Source of the DNA: Blastocatellia bacterium
Lineage (GTDB): Bacteria; Acidobacteriota; Blastocatellia; UBA7656
Assembly (NCBI GenBank): GCA_035275065.1
Contig: DATENM010000046.1
Location: forward strand, 1 to 64,000
Length of the DNA: 64,000 nt
Direction of reading: 5' to 3'
This document shows, piece by piece, positions 19,838-29,432 of the stretch. The notes beneath the pieces are model-generated. The model made no database searches and was not told where the DNA came from. It saw only the letters and a list, made by a program, of their open reading frames with translations. Both the position numbers and the translations under genes were made by a program. Positions within the stretch are counted from its first letter, which is position 1; the number at the start of each line of letters is the position of its first letter.

Positions 19838-21136
19838 CTAAAACTCAAAGCGCAAGGCTTCAATCGGCGGCAGCTCGGCGGCGCGGCGGGCCGGGTAGAC
19901 GGCGGCCAGCGCGCCGATCAGCACCAGCACCCCGAGGGCGAATGCCGCGGTCTGCCAGGTGACGATCATCCCCGCGAAACGCTCGGGCATCGGCGCGAGA
20001 TTAATGAGCTTGCACAAACCGACGCCAAGGCCCAGGCCGATCATCCCGCTCAACAACGTCAGCAGCAACCCTTCGCTGAGAAACTGCCGCTGGATGTTGC
20101 CGGAAGTGGCTCCCAGAGCCTTTCTCACGCCGATCTCTTTGGTGCGCTCTTTGACGGCGATCAGCATGATGTTCATTACGCCGATGCCGCCCAGGGCCAG
20201 CGTGATGATGCTGACGGCGAGGAAGAACTCTTTCATGCTGCTGATGATCTTGACGAACATGACCGAGCCGATGGCGGTGTTCCACATCGACAGCGCTTCG
20301 CGATCCTGCGGGTCGAAGTCATGGCGCGGCGCGAGAATCTGCCGCACCTCGGTTTCGACCGGGCCGCTGTTGTCAAAGAATCCCCTGCCCCGTTGGTCCG
20401 GCCCGTTGGCGAGCTGCTCCGCGACTTCGTCAAAAGGCGCGGCGATGATCGTTGACAGCGAGTCCGCGGTGTTGAGGCCGCCGCGCAGCGGGAAGTCTTT
20501 GCGCATCGTCTCGTAGGGAACAAACAGGCGGTTGTTGTCCGGGCCTGTGTAATTCGAGTCCTGCGTCTTCTTGCGAATCTTGCCGATGACCGTATAGGGC
20601 ACGCCGTTGAGCGTCACGGCGCTGCCGATGGGGTCGCGGTCGGCAAAGAGCTGCTTGCATACGTCGTAGCCCATAATGACGACGCGGCGCGCTTCACTGT
20701 TGTCGGCTTCATTCATCAATCGCCCGCGCTCAAGCTCGATGGTGCGAATCTGCTGATAGACTGGCCAGACGCCGCTGGTGCCGGCGCTGGCGGCGTTGAA
20801 AGCGCTCTTGATCTTCACGCCGCCCATCAGCTCCGGCGTGATGTATTCGAGCAGCCTCGACTTTTCCTTGAGCGCGTAGACATCGTTGATGTCCAGACGA
20901 ATGATGCGGCCGGCGCGCTCGCCGCCCGCCTGCATACTGGTGCGGCCATTGCGGATGATGACGATATTCTTGCCCAGCTCGCGCATGACCTTCAGATTGC
21001 CGCGTTGAAAGCCTTCGCCAGTCGCCGACAGAATGACGATGGCGATGATCCCCCAGGTGATGCCGAACATGGTCAAGAAGCTGCGCAGCTTGTTCGCCGC
21101 CAGGTTGCCCAGAGTTTGTCGAAAGAGTTCGCGCAT
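19838..21136 (-). CDS. MacB-like ABC transporter permease
   Basis: 432 residues with the same four-helix MacB/FtsX layout as the following gene: helix 1 near residues 20-40 ([20 protein letters not shown]), a periplasmic domain, then the cytoplasmic loop [20 protein letters not shown] and two final helices. It differs enough from its neighbour for the two to form a heterodimer. A repeat-built hairpin separates it from the adaptor gene, which could uncouple expression of the two. No ATPase domain is present in this protein, unlike true MacB. Confidence 0.9.
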   Translation of the reverse strand: MRELFRQTLGNLAANKLRSFLTMFGITWGIIAIVILSATGEGFQRGNLKVMRELGKNIVIIRNGRTSMQAGGERAGRIIRLDINDVYALKEKSRLLEYITPELMGGVKIKSAFNAASAGTSGVWPVYQQIRTIELERGRLMNEADNSEARRVVIMGYDVCKQLFADRDPIGSAVTLNGVPYTVIGKIRKKTQDSNYTGPDNNRLFVPYETMRKDFPLRGGLNTADSLSTIIAAPFDEVAEQLANGPDQRGRGFFDNSGPVETEVRQILAPRHDFDPQDREALSMWNTAIGSVMFVKIISSMKEFFLAVSIITLALGGIGVMNIMLIAVKERTKEIGVRKALGATSGNIQRQFLSEGLLLTLLSGMIGLGLGVGLCKLINLAPMPERFAGMIVTWQTAAFALGVLVLIGALAAVYPARRAAELPPIEALRFEF

Positions 21137-21149
21137 AACGCACCGAAGC

Positions 21150-21224
21150 AGTCAGAAGTCAGAATAAACAAGGAAGGCGACTATCGCCGCGGCTTTTATT
21201 CTGACTCCTGACTACTGACTACTG
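21150..21224. repeat. heptamer-built hairpin, family 1
   Basis: Left arm 21150-21168 (AGTCAGAAGTCAGAATAAA) pairs with 21195-21213 with one mismatch. The arms and tail are made of GTCAGGA/GACTCCT-type heptamers, and the right tail overlaps the stop codon of the adaptor gene. The same sequence family recurs at 26577-26691. Confidence 0.8.
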
Positions 21225-22418
21225 AAGAATGATCTGCTGGCTTTCGCTCAGGCCATCGAGCACTTCGGTCTTGGTGCCGTTGCTGACGCCAACCTTGATT
21301 GGGCGGCGCTCGCGGCCCGTGGGCGTGGCGGGCGCGGGGACATCGACCGACGGGTTGCGCTGCGCGTCATAGGCGATAGCGCTTTCGGGGATGAGCAGCG
21401 TCTGTTTGCGCTCTTCGAGAATGATCTCGGCGTTGGCCGTCATGTTGGCGCGCAGCTCGCCGCCGGGGTTGTTGATCGACACGCGCACCTCGAAGCTGAC
21501 GACGTTATCTTTCTCGGCGCCCATCGGCGAAATCTGCGTCACCTGGCCCTCGAAGATTTTCTCCTTGAAGGTCTCGACCTTGATGCGCGCCGGCTGATTG
21601 AGACGCACCATGCCGATGTCTGCTTCATCCACTTTGCCTTTGACATACACTTGACTGATGTCGCCCAGCACCATCACCAGTGTCGCCGCCGCGCCCATGT
21701 TCAAGATGGACGAGACCGGGCTGCCGATCTCAACATCGCGCGACAGCACGACGGCTTTGATAGGCGAGCGGATGGTGGCGTTATTGAGCTCTTCTTCGGC
21801 GCGCTCGACGGCGGCTTTCGATTGGCCGACCATCGCCTGCGCTTGACTGATGCGCGCCTCGCTGACGCTCAACTGCGAGCGCGCGACGTGCTGGCGGTTC
21901 TCGGCTTGTTCAAGCGGGCGGTGCGCATCATCGAGGTCTTGCTGTGAAATCAGCCCGTTTTTGTAGAGTTTTTCGACGCGCTCGACATTGCGACGGGCAA
22001 AGCTGACATCGGGACTGTCGGCCTCGACCTGATTCTTGCGGTACTCGGCCTGCGCGGCGGTCAGGTTCGATTCGGCGTTGAGCAGCGCAGCGCGCGCCTC
22101 GCGCAACCGCGCCGCGAGGTTGTCTTTATCCAACTCGGCAAGCACCTGGCCGGGCTCGACCAGATCGCCGATGTTGACCTTCAGCTCTTTAATGATGCCG
22201 TTGGCTTTCGACTTAATCTCAACTTTAGATATCGGCTCGATGCGGCCCGTGGCAACGACCGAGCGCGCCAGGTCGCCGCGCATGACGGTCGCCAGCTTCG
22301 ACGGATCAATCTCGGCCTTGGCCTTCGTCATGCGGGTCAGCCCAAAGCCGCCGAGCCCGGCGACTACAAGCAGCGCCGCCAACACGTATATCCACTTATG
22401 CGGTCTCTTCCTCGCCAT
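21219..22418 (-). CDS. MacA/HlyD-type periplasmic adaptor (membrane fusion protein)
   Basis: 399 residues. One N-terminal membrane helix at about 9-27 (WIYVLAALLVVAGLGGFG) is followed by the adaptor fold: a biotinyl-lipoyl half (GIIKELKVNIGDLVEPGQVL), a long alpha-hairpin coiled coil at about 100-210, the second lipoyl half (SPIKAVVLSRDVEIGSPV) and a beta-barrel. It bridges an inner-membrane transporter to an outer-membrane channel. It is first in the unit with the two MacB-like permeases. No outer-membrane channel gene or ATPase is in view. Confidence 0.9.
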   Translation of the reverse strand: MARKRPHKWIYVLAALLVVAGLGGFGLTRMTKAKAEIDPSKLATVMRGDLARSVVATGRIEPISKVEIKSKANGIIKELKVNIGDLVEPGQVLAELDKDNLAARLREARAALLNAESNLTAAQAEYRKNQVEADSPDVSFARRNVERVEKLYKNGLISQQDLDDAHRPLEQAENRQHVARSQLSVSEARISQAQAMVGQSKAAVERAEEELNNATIRSPIKAVVLSRDVEIGSPVSSILNMGAAATLVMVLGDISQVYVKGKVDEADIGMVRLNQPARIKVETFKEKIFEGQVTQISPMGAEKDNVVSFEVRVSINNPGGELRANMTANAEIILEERKQTLLIPESAIAYDAQRNPSVDVPAPATPTGRERRPIKVGVSNGTKTEVLDGLSESQQIILQ

Positions 22419-22732
22419 AATAATCCTCTTGATGCAGCGGGTTTTCGATGATTGCTGTCCACCGCTTCATACGGCAGTGTCAACAAACGTGTTCCCGATT
22501 TCTCACCGGCCAGGGGTCGTGGTCCGCGCTTCGTCGGTGGCGCGTTCGGCGCATTTGCCCCGCCGGCTTGCGGTAAAAGTTCACACCAGCCTTCGCCGCC
22601 TGGCTGCCCATTCAAAGATACGCACGCCCGCGCCGGCCAGGGTGCAGAGGGCTGGCCGGCGTGATGGCTGCGCGTTGTGCGCTGGTGAGTGATTGAAGGA
22701 GAGAATTGGTCGCAGATAACTTAACCGGCGGA
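22419..22732. other. intergenic, nothing recognised
   Basis: A 314-bp gap between two leftward genes. It is GC-rich with no ORF that has credible codon pattern or ribosome site. It presumably holds the promoter of the adaptor-permease unit and the 3' side of the amidohydrolase transcript. Confidence 0.4.
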
Positions 22733-24079
22733 TCATTGCATGCGCGCCAGCGCCTGGTTGACGCGCGCTTGCACGGCGGCTTCATCAAACGTCCTGACTT
22801 CGCGGCCATCGAACAAGACGCGGCCCGCGACGACGGTGTGCCGCACATCACTTGCCGTAGCCGCGAAGACGATGGCCGCCGCAGGGTCATGCACCGGCGT
22901 GTGATGAGCCGCCGTCAAATCAATCGCAATCAGGTCGGCCTGCTTGCCGGCTTCGAGTGAGCCGATCTGATCATCCAAACCGAGCGCCTGCGCGCCGCCA
23001 ATCGTCGCCAGTCGCAATAGCTCGTCGGCGGAGGGGCGCTGATAAGATTTCGCGGCGGCCCGGTGAATGAGCGCGCCGAAGCGCGCTTCGCCGATCAGGT
23101 CGCAGCGATTGTTCGAAGCGACGCTGTCTGTGCCTAAGCCTACCCTGATGCCGGCGTCGAGCATGGCCACAAGCGGCGCGATGCCGTGTCCGAGCTTGGC
23201 ATTTGACTTCGGGCAGTGGGCGACGCGGGCTCGACGACGGGCAAGCAAGGCGACCTCTTCGCCGTCTACGCGAACGCAATGGACCAGCAAGGGCGCGGCC
23301 TCTAGCACGCCGAGTCGTTCAAGATATTTGACGGTCGAAACGCCGGGCGCTCGCCAGTCGATGCCGCGCCGGCGCAAGCCTTCGGCAAATTCGCCGGTGC
23401 CGGCGGTCATCAGCTCTTGCTCGGTCTGTGATTCCGCCGCGTGAATGCAGAGGTCGAGCGACTGGCGCACGGCATATTCAGTTGCCCGCTGAAACAATCG
23501 CGCCGAGACCGTATACGGCGCATGCGGCGAGATGCCGACGCGCACGAGTTGCGTCTCTCGCTCGCGCATCTCGCCAACCTTGGCAGTCAACTCGGCAAGA
23601 TTCTGCTCGGCGACCTGCGGGTCGGGGCCGAAACATTCTCTGTAAGCAATACCACGCAGCCCGCTCGCGAGCAGCGCCCCGAACGCGGCGCGGGTGTCGC
23701 CGGTGTCAGCCAGCGTCGTGATGCCGGCGCGAATCGCTTCTGCCGTGCCCGCGAGCGCGCTCGCCTGCATATCGTCAGCCGTCAGCCGTTCGTACTTCGT
23801 CGTCGTCAGCTTAATGATCCAATCGCGAAACGCCAGGTCTTCGAGAAAGCCGCGCATCAAGGTCAGCTCAAGATGACTATGCGTATTGACGAGGCCGGGA
23901 AGCAGCGCCGCGCGGCCAAAGTCGCGGCGCTCGACATCTTTGAATGCGGCATGGGTTTCGATTGCGGCGCGTGGGCCGACAAAGATGATGCGGTCGTCTT
24001 CGACGATTACCGCCGCGTCGGCGAGCGGCGGCGAGGTGATCGGCAAGACCCATTCGGCAAGGTAGACCTGTTTCGCCAT
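22733..24079 (-). CDS. amidohydrolase, MtaD/aminofutalosine-deaminase-like
   Basis: 448 residues of the metal-dependent amidohydrolase fold with the ATZ/TRZ/MtaD layout. HSH at 67-69 (NTHSHLELTLMRG), a His in the CIHAAES motif, a His in LVHCVRV, and Asp in GLGTDSVASNN are the expected ligands. A small beta-sandwich is built from both ends. Such enzymes deaminate adenosine derivatives (methylthioadenosine, S-adenosylhomocysteine, 6-amino-6-deoxyfutalosine of menaquinone synthesis) or chlorohydrolyse triazines. The HLEL motif leans towards the aminofutalosine type, but that is only an impression. No menaquinone genes are nearby. Cytoplasmic. Confidence 0.85.
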   Translation of the reverse strand: MAKQVYLAEWVLPITSPPLADAAVIVEDDRIIFVGPRAAIETHAAFKDVERRDFGRAALLPGLVNTHSHLELTLMRGFLEDLAFRDWIIKLTTTKYERLTADDMQASALAGTAEAIRAGITTLADTGDTRAAFGALLASGLRGIAYRECFGPDPQVAEQNLAELTAKVGEMRERETQLVRVGISPHAPYTVSARLFQRATEYAVRQSLDLCIHAAESQTEQELMTAGTGEFAEGLRRRGIDWRAPGVSTVKYLERLGVLEAAPLLVHCVRVDGEEVALLARRRARVAHCPKSNAKLGHGIAPLVAMLDAGIRVGLGTDSVASNNRCDLIGEARFGALIHRAAAKSYQRPSADELLRLATIGGAQALGLDDQIGSLEAGKQADLIAIDLTAAHHTPVHDPAAAIVFAATASDVRHTVVAGRVLFDGREVRTFDEAAVQARVNQALARMQ

Positions 24080-24142
24080 CGCCGATGATTAGACAGGAAG
24101 CCGTCGCCGGTCGTCAACGACCGGGCCGCGGCGCTCCTTTAA

Positions 24143-26218
24143 TTAGGGTGCGACCATGACGACGCGAAAGCCGATGAAAGGCAGACGGATGTCTGCCGGG
24201 TCCTTGGTGCGCGCTGACGAGCGGCAATCGTCGCCGCCGTCGTAATACGAGCCGCCGCGCAGGACGCGCACACTGGCGTCGCCGCGCGATTCCCAACTGC
24301 TGGCGTCGGCAGGCGCGCCGATGTAGCTGTCATGCCAGTAATCGCTGCACCACTCGGCGACGTTGCCGTGCATGTTGTAAAGCCCGAAAGCATTGGGCGC
24401 GCTCAGGGCGCCGACCGATATAGGGCGACGGCGCGTCTCGCCCTTCGGCCCCGCGCCATAAGGATAGTTCGCATCATAATTGACGAGCTCTGCCGTGATC
24501 GTCTCGCCAAAATAAAAGGGCGTCTGGGTGCCAGCCGCGCAGGCGTATTCCCATTCGGCTTCGGTCGGCAGACGATAGCGTCGCCCGGTGGCGCGCGACA
24601 GCCGCTCGCAGAACTCGACCGCGTCCAGCCACGAGATGTTTTGCACGGGCATCTGGCCGTCGCCCTTGAATGACGAAGGGTTCTCTTCGAGCTGGCGGCT
24701 GACCAGCGGCAGCCGCGCCACCGCACGCCATTCGGCTTCGGTGATCTCATACTTGCTCACGAAGAATCCCGGCACGCGAATCTGGCGCTGCGGGCGTTCG
24801 CTCTGCTTGCGCTCGCGCTGGGTTTCAAGCGGCGCTCCCATCTTGAAAGCGCCGCCGGGAATCTCGACCATGTCGAGGCTCACCTCGCCGTCAATGTCTT
24901 CGCTGAAGTATGACGCAGAGCGGCGATGCGGCACATTGAGATGGCCGCTCGGCTCAACGGTCAGCACCTCGAATTCAAATGTCTCGATCTCCGGCATGGG
25001 CCTGGCGACCGCCGCCGCAGGCACCGTGTCCACCGCCACTTTTTGCGGCGTCGCGACGGGCTTCGAGCGGAGGAAGTAGATTGCCGACATCACCGCCAGT
25101 ATGAGCAAGCCGGCGATGGCCAGGGTTTTGCGGCGGTTGCTCAAAGCGGATGGTGCCGTCGCGGCTACCGTCGCCTGACCCGCCGCTTGCGTGGCGGCTG
25201 CGACCGGCGCCACGGTTTGCTGCCGCGCCGGTTGAGCCGCCGCGGTCGCCTGCATGAAAGGCGGCGCGAGGCCGGCGACGGTCACGTCGTAGGCCCCGGC
25301 GCTGACCGTTTCGGGGTTGGCGGCGATGGCGCGGCGATAAGCCGTCTCCATCTCCTCAGCAAACTCGCTGACCGTCTGCGGGCGTTTATCGCGGTCTTTT
25401 TCGAGGGCGCGCAACACGGCCTGCTCGAACTCTTCATACCAGCCCAGCTCCGGTCGCAATTCGCGCGGCTGAAGCGGCGGCTCGTGGAGGTGTTTGTACA
25501 TCACGCCCATCCACGAATCCGACTCGAAGGCGACGCGCCCGGTCAGCATTTGATAAACCACCATGCCGAGCGAATAGATGTCTGAGCGCGCGTCGATCTT
25601 ATCGCCGGTCGAGCCGAGCGCCTGTTCGGGCGACATATAATAGGGCGTCCCCATGATGATGCCCGAAGCCGTGCGCGACTGCGCCGTGCCCGGCTCCGCC
25701 AGCCGGGCGATGCCGAAATCGAGAACCTTCACGACGCGCGCGCCATCGTCGTCGCGCATCAGCATGAGGTTATCGGGCTTGATGTCGCGGTGAACGATGC
25801 CGAGCCGGTGCGCGGCAGAAAGTCCGGCGCAAATCTGTTTGCTAATCTCGACGACTTCGGCGAGCGGCAGCGCGCCGCGCTCCTGTATCTCGTCACGCAG
25901 CGTCTTGCCATTGACGTATTCCATAGCGACGTAAAGCTGGCCGTCATCCGAGGCGCGGCTCTCAAAGATCATCACGACGTTGCGGTGATGGATACGCCCC
26001 GAAGAGGCGGCCTCATTCTCGAAGCGCTTGACGATCTCGGGGTCTTCCGAGCAAGCGCGGCTCAACACCTTAAGCGCAACGCGGCGGCGCCCGACGCGCA
26101 ACTGCTCGGCGAGGTAGACTTCGCCCATACCGCCTTTGCCAAGCAGTGAGAGGATGCGGTAATCGCGGGTGATCTGCTCGCTCAAGCGCGAGGTGGCGCG
26201 GTTCTCCAGATTGTCCAT
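24143..26218 (-). CDS. Ser/Thr protein kinase fused to FGE-sulfatase (SUMF1) domain
   Basis: 691 residues. The kinase has GKGGMGEVY at 28-36, Lys50, HRD 143-145 and DFG 167-169. A Pro/Ala-rich linker leads to a single membrane helix at about 369-387. After it comes a C-terminal formylglycine-generating-enzyme-type domain: IPGGAFKMGAP, then RLPTEAEWEYACAAG, MHGNVAEWCSDYW, RVLRGGSY and a terminal GFR. The predicted topology puts the kinase in the cytoplasm and the FGE-like domain outside, as in other acidobacterial and planctomycete signalling kinases. In such proteins the SUMF1 domain is usually a ligand-binding module rather than an oxidase. A TTGTGG-N16-TATAAT promoter lies just upstream. 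Confidence 0.9.
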   Translation of the reverse strand: MDNLENRATSRLSEQITRDYRILSLLGKGGMGEVYLAEQLRVGRRRVALKVLSRACSEDPEIVKRFENEAASSGRIHHRNVVMIFESRASDDGQLYVAMEYVNGKTLRDEIQERGALPLAEVVEISKQICAGLSAAHRLGIVHRDIKPDNLMLMRDDDGARVVKVLDFGIARLAEPGTAQSRTASGIIMGTPYYMSPEQALGSTGDKIDARSDIYSLGMVVYQMLTGRVAFESDSWMGVMYKHLHEPPLQPRELRPELGWYEEFEQAVLRALEKDRDKRPQTVSEFAEEMETAYRRAIAANPETVSAGAYDVTVAGLAPPFMQATAAAQPARQQTVAPVAAATQAAGQATVAATAPSALSNRRKTLAIAGLLILAVMSAIYFLRSKPVATPQKVAVDTVPAAAVARPMPEIETFEFEVLTVEPSGHLNVPHRRSASYFSEDIDGEVSLDMVEIPGGAFKMGAPLETQRERKQSERPQRQIRVPGFFVSKYEITEAEWRAVARLPLVSRQLEENPSSFKGDGQMPVQNISWLDAVEFCERLSRATGRRYRLPTEAEWEYACAAGTQTPFYFGETITAELVNYDANYPYGAGPKGETRRRPISVGALSAPNAFGLYNMHGNVAEWCSDYWHDSYIGAPADASSWESRGDASVRVLRGGSYYDGGDDCRSSARTKDPADIRLPFIGFRVVMVAP

Positions 26219-26277
26219 GCGTGTTGTAACCTTTTATTAAGAGTGCGTGGGGACTTGAGAGCAGATCAGACTGGCCG

Positions 26278-26305
26278 ATTATAACACCGCGTCGCTGCGC
26301 CACAA
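26278..26305 (-). promoter_or_regulatory. sigma70-type promoter for the kinase gene
   Basis: On the minus strand TTGTGG (26305-26300), a 16-bp spacer and a perfect TATAAT (26283-26278), about 55 bp before the start codon at 26218. Confidence 0.5.
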
Positions 26306-26328
26306 GGGTTTTTGCTGGCCGCACGCGG

Positions 26329-26358
26329 TTGACCGCGGCAAGCGCGGCTGGCTACAAT
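26329..26358 (+). promoter_or_regulatory. sigma70-type promoter for small gene
   Basis: TTGACC (26329-26334), 18-bp spacer, TACAAT (26353-26358), 57 bp before the ATG at 26416 of the 51-residue gene. It is divergent from the kinase promoter. Confidence 0.5.
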
Positions 26359-26415
26359 CCGCTTCCAGCCGGCACGCCGGCAACCATTTCACCGGGCAAG
26401 GAGATTTGAGCAAAG

Positions 26416-26571
26416 ATGGGAGAACGTCAACGAGAGATCAAGCGCCGCCGTCATCGTCAGGAAAAGCGCAAACGACTGCGCGCCAAGCTAGCCAAGGCCA
26501 ACGACGCCGAACGGCCAAAGATCGAAGCGCAGATTCGCAAGACCTTCCCGAAGTACACGACGGAGATATGA
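26416..26571 (+). CDS. 51-residue basic protein, DUF6800-like
   Basis: A short gene beginning MGERQREIKRRRHRQEKRKR and ending in KYTTEI. More than a third of residues are Arg or Lys. It is predicted to be a single charged helix hairpin, consistent with RNA or ribosome binding. An AAGGAG sits 12 nt upstream (26398-26403), and a promoter-like TTGACC-N18-TACAAT lies just before. I recall very similar small proteins (DUF6800) in Planctomycetes and Acidobacteria; the match is from memory. Function is unknown. It is the only rightward gene between the kinase and nrdJ, and its 3' side meets a heptamer hairpin that could end its transcript. Confidence 0.75.
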   Translation: MGERQREIKRRRHRQEKRKRLRAKLAKANDAERPKIEAQIRKTFPKYTTEI

Positions 26572-26576
26572 AGGGG

Positions 26577-26692
<116 letters not shown>

Positions 26693-26699
26693 TCTTCCG

Positions 26700-29432
26700 C
26701 TAGCATTCCGAGTAGCCGCAGGCGTAGCAGGTGTGACAGCCTTCGACGCGCACAAAGGCCGAGTCGCCGCAGCTCGGGCAGAGGTCAGCCGAAGTCGCCT
26801 GCATCGCCGCCTGCTTCATTTTTTCTTCGACCGCCACCGACTCACCCTCGACGCCCATCTGCGCGCCCTGCCCCGCATCTTCATTGCCGTAGCTGACGTT
26901 CAGATAATTCTCTGCCAGCGCCTGGCCGACGGCGTCCGGCAGGCTCAAGACGCGCCGCTTGCCGAAACCGTAAGAGCGCGCCCCGCCGATGCCTGTAATC
27001 TGCTTCACAATTTCGCGGACGCGCTCGACCGGCGACACCGGCGACGCCATGCGCAGGGTGAGTGACATCAGGCGGCCCAGGGCTTCGGCCATCGCTTTGA
27101 TGTCGGAGCCCGCCTTGCCGATCTCTAAGAAGACCTCGAACGGCTGGCTCTCTTCGTCCTCGTTCATGGTGATGTGCGCCGTGCCCGAGGGCGTCGCCTT
27201 GCTGACCGTGTAGCCGCGCCGCTTATAGGGACGCGGGCGAACTTTCGGCTGCTGCGCGTCGGTCGTGACGGCGATTGCGGCCTTTGCCGGCGCTTCGCTT
27301 GCGGCGGCTGGCGCGGCGCTGATTGTTGAGGCGCTGACCGTTGTCGCAGCGGCGGCTTGCGGTACAGCGGCTTCCGCTTTCGGCGCGGCCTTCGCGGCCT
27401 TCTTGTCCTCTTCCTTGAGGTTCAGCACCTGCACGTCGCGCGAGCCGTCGCGGTAGATCGTGCCGCCCTTGCAGCCGAGGCGGTAGAGCAGCTCGTAAAT
27501 CTCGCGCGTCTGCTCGACGGTGTAGTTCGACGGCAGGTTGCAGGTCTTCGATATCGAAGAATCAACCCAGCGCTGAATGGCCGCCTGCACTTTGACGTGT
27601 TCTTCGGGCGCCAGGTCCATCGCCGTGACGAAGTAACCGGGCAGCGGCTCGCCGGGGTGTGCCTGCTGCCACTCTTCCAGCACCTTGACGCGCTCTTCGT
27701 GCTGGCCGAGGCGCGATTTGCGGAAGTAGTTCCAGAAGTAGAACGGCTCGATGCCGGTCGAGGTGCCGACCAGCGTGCCGATGGTGCCGTTGGGCGCCTG
27801 TGTGAGCAAGGTCACATTGCGCGCGCCTTTTTCGCGCACCGCTTCGCGCACGTCTTCGGGCATCGATTTCATGTAGCCCGATTGCAAATACTTCTCGGCG
27901 TCGAACATCGTGAAGGCGCCCTTCTCTGCCGCCAGGTTGGCCGAGGCGTGATAGGATTCGCGCGAGATGAAGCGATAGAGCCGGTCAATGAACTGCACCG
28001 ATTCGTCCGAGCCATAACGAATGCCGAGGCGAATCATCATCTCGGCCATGCCCATGGTGTTCAGACCGACCCGTCGCTCGGCCTTCTGCTGCGCATAGTT
28101 CTCGTCGAAGAAGTAAGGCGTCGCATCGATGACGTTATCAAGGAAGCGGACGGCATAGCGCACGGCGCGACCGAGGTCGTCCCACGCGACATCGCCGTCG
28201 CGAACGAACTTCGACAGGTTGATGGCGCCGAGGTTGCAGACGCCGAACCCCGGCAGCGGCTGTTCGCCGCACGGATTGGTGCAGCCGAGATAGCCGGCGT
28301 CGTAATACCATGAGTTCGACATCTTGTTGGCGCGCTCGATGAAAAAGACGCCCGGCTCTGCCGACGCCCAGGCCGATTCAATGATCGAGTTCCAGACCTC
28401 GCGCGCCTTGACGGTGCGATGCACGACCGTCTTTTTGCCCGCCGCCTGCCATTTCTCCAGGTTGCCGTCCCACTGCGTTTCGTAATCAGGATCGCTGACA
28501 TCTGGAAAGATCAGGTCCCAGTCGGCGTCCGCATGCACCGCGTCCATGAACTTATCCGTGATGCCGACAGAGATATTGGCGTTGGTGATCTTGCCCATCT
28601 CGCGCTTCGAGTTGATGAACTCGACGACGTCCGGGTGCCAGCAGTTGAGGATGATCATCAGCGCGCCGCGCCGGCTGCCGCCCTGTTCGATCAAGCCGGT
28701 GACGAACGAATAGAGCGCGCCCCACGAGACCGAACCCGACGAGCGCCCATTGACGCCTTTGACATAAGCGTGGCGCGGACGCAGGCTGCTGACGTTGATG
28801 CCGACGCCGCCGCCGCGCGACATAATCTCCATCATCTGCGACAGCGTCTCGACGATGCCGCGCCGCGAATCTTTGGGTGACGGGATAACATAGCAATTAT
28901 AAAAAGTGAGTTGCTGGTCGGTGCCGGCGGCGGCGAGGATGCGGCCCGCGGGGACGAATTTCCAACCGTTAAGCAGCCAGCGAAACTTCTCGTACCACTC
29001 GTCGGCGTGCTCGCCTTCGACGGCGGCGATGCCGCGCGCGACGCGCTCCATCATCTGTTCCGGCACCGTCTCGATGGGCTTCGAGACATGCTCGATGAGA
29101 CAGTCGATTTGCGCGCCGTCTCCCAGCTCGACGGTGACGCGGCCCGCGCCGCCGGCGGCTTCCGTGTCCATGTGCGTGATGACGCCGATCTCGCGCTGGC
29201 CGGTCTTGCTGTCAACGCAGACGATGACCATGTCGCCGGGCGAGAGCGTCCGCTTGCGCATGTCTTTAAGGGCGTAGCGGTCGAGGAAGATCTTCTGCCC
29301 AAGCTCCGACAGTTGATTATTGTCAACGACGCCGGCGTGGCGCACATCGGCGTGTGGCACTAGCGGCGAAAGCGGCTCTTCATTATTTGGGCCGGTGGGA
29401 TTTTGTGCATTGCCGACAGATCGGGTAGACAT
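26700..29432 (-). CDS. nrdJ: class II (adenosylcobalamin-dependent) ribonucleotide reductase
   Basis: 910 residues. It reduces ribonucleotides to deoxyribonucleotides with a cobalamin-generated thiyl radical. Visible landmarks: redox Cys in FYNCYVIPSP, the glycine-rich SRGGGVGINVSSLRP, NPCGE with the radical Cys and Glu near 384-388, then GVCNLGAINLS with the second redox Cys. Near 540 is the LTQAPNGTIGTLVGTSTGIE block. A low-complexity Ala-rich linker near 690-735 leads to a C-terminal domain ending in CPSCGD...GCHTCYACGYSEC, the Cys-rich tail that shuttles electrons or binds zinc. AGGAG lies 8 nt before the ATG. The promoter carries twin candidate NrdR boxes. It works in the cytoplasm and needs no oxygen. 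No second reductase class is in the window. Confidence 0.95.
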   Translation of the reverse strand: MSTRSVGNAQNPTGPNNEEPLSPLVPHADVRHAGVVDNNQLSELGQKIFLDRYALKDMRKRTLSPGDMVIVCVDSKTGQREIGVITHMDTEAAGGAGRVTVELGDGAQIDCLIEHVSKPIETVPEQMMERVARGIAAVEGEHADEWYEKFRWLLNGWKFVPAGRILAAAGTDQQLTFYNCYVIPSPKDSRRGIVETLSQMMEIMSRGGGVGINVSSLRPRHAYVKGVNGRSSGSVSWGALYSFVTGLIEQGGSRRGALMIILNCWHPDVVEFINSKREMGKITNANISVGITDKFMDAVHADADWDLIFPDVSDPDYETQWDGNLEKWQAAGKKTVVHRTVKAREVWNSIIESAWASAEPGVFFIERANKMSNSWYYDAGYLGCTNPCGEQPLPGFGVCNLGAINLSKFVRDGDVAWDDLGRAVRYAVRFLDNVIDATPYFFDENYAQQKAERRVGLNTMGMAEMMIRLGIRYGSDESVQFIDRLYRFISRESYHASANLAAEKGAFTMFDAEKYLQSGYMKSMPEDVREAVREKGARNVTLLTQAPNGTIGTLVGTSTGIEPFYFWNYFRKSRLGQHEERVKVLEEWQQAHPGEPLPGYFVTAMDLAPEEHVKVQAAIQRWVDSSISKTCNLPSNYTVEQTREIYELLYRLGCKGGTIYRDGSRDVQVLNLKEEDKKAAKAAPKAEAAVPQAAAATTVSASTISAAPAAASEAPAKAAIAVTTDAQQPKVRPRPYKRRGYTVSKATPSGTAHITMNEDEESQPFEVFLEIGKAGSDIKAMAEALGRLMSLTLRMASPVSPVERVREIVKQITGIGGARSYGFGKRRVLSLPDAVGQALAENYLNVSYGNEDAGQGAQMGVEGESVAVEEKMKQAAMQATSADLCPSCGDSAFVRVEGCHTCYACGYSEC

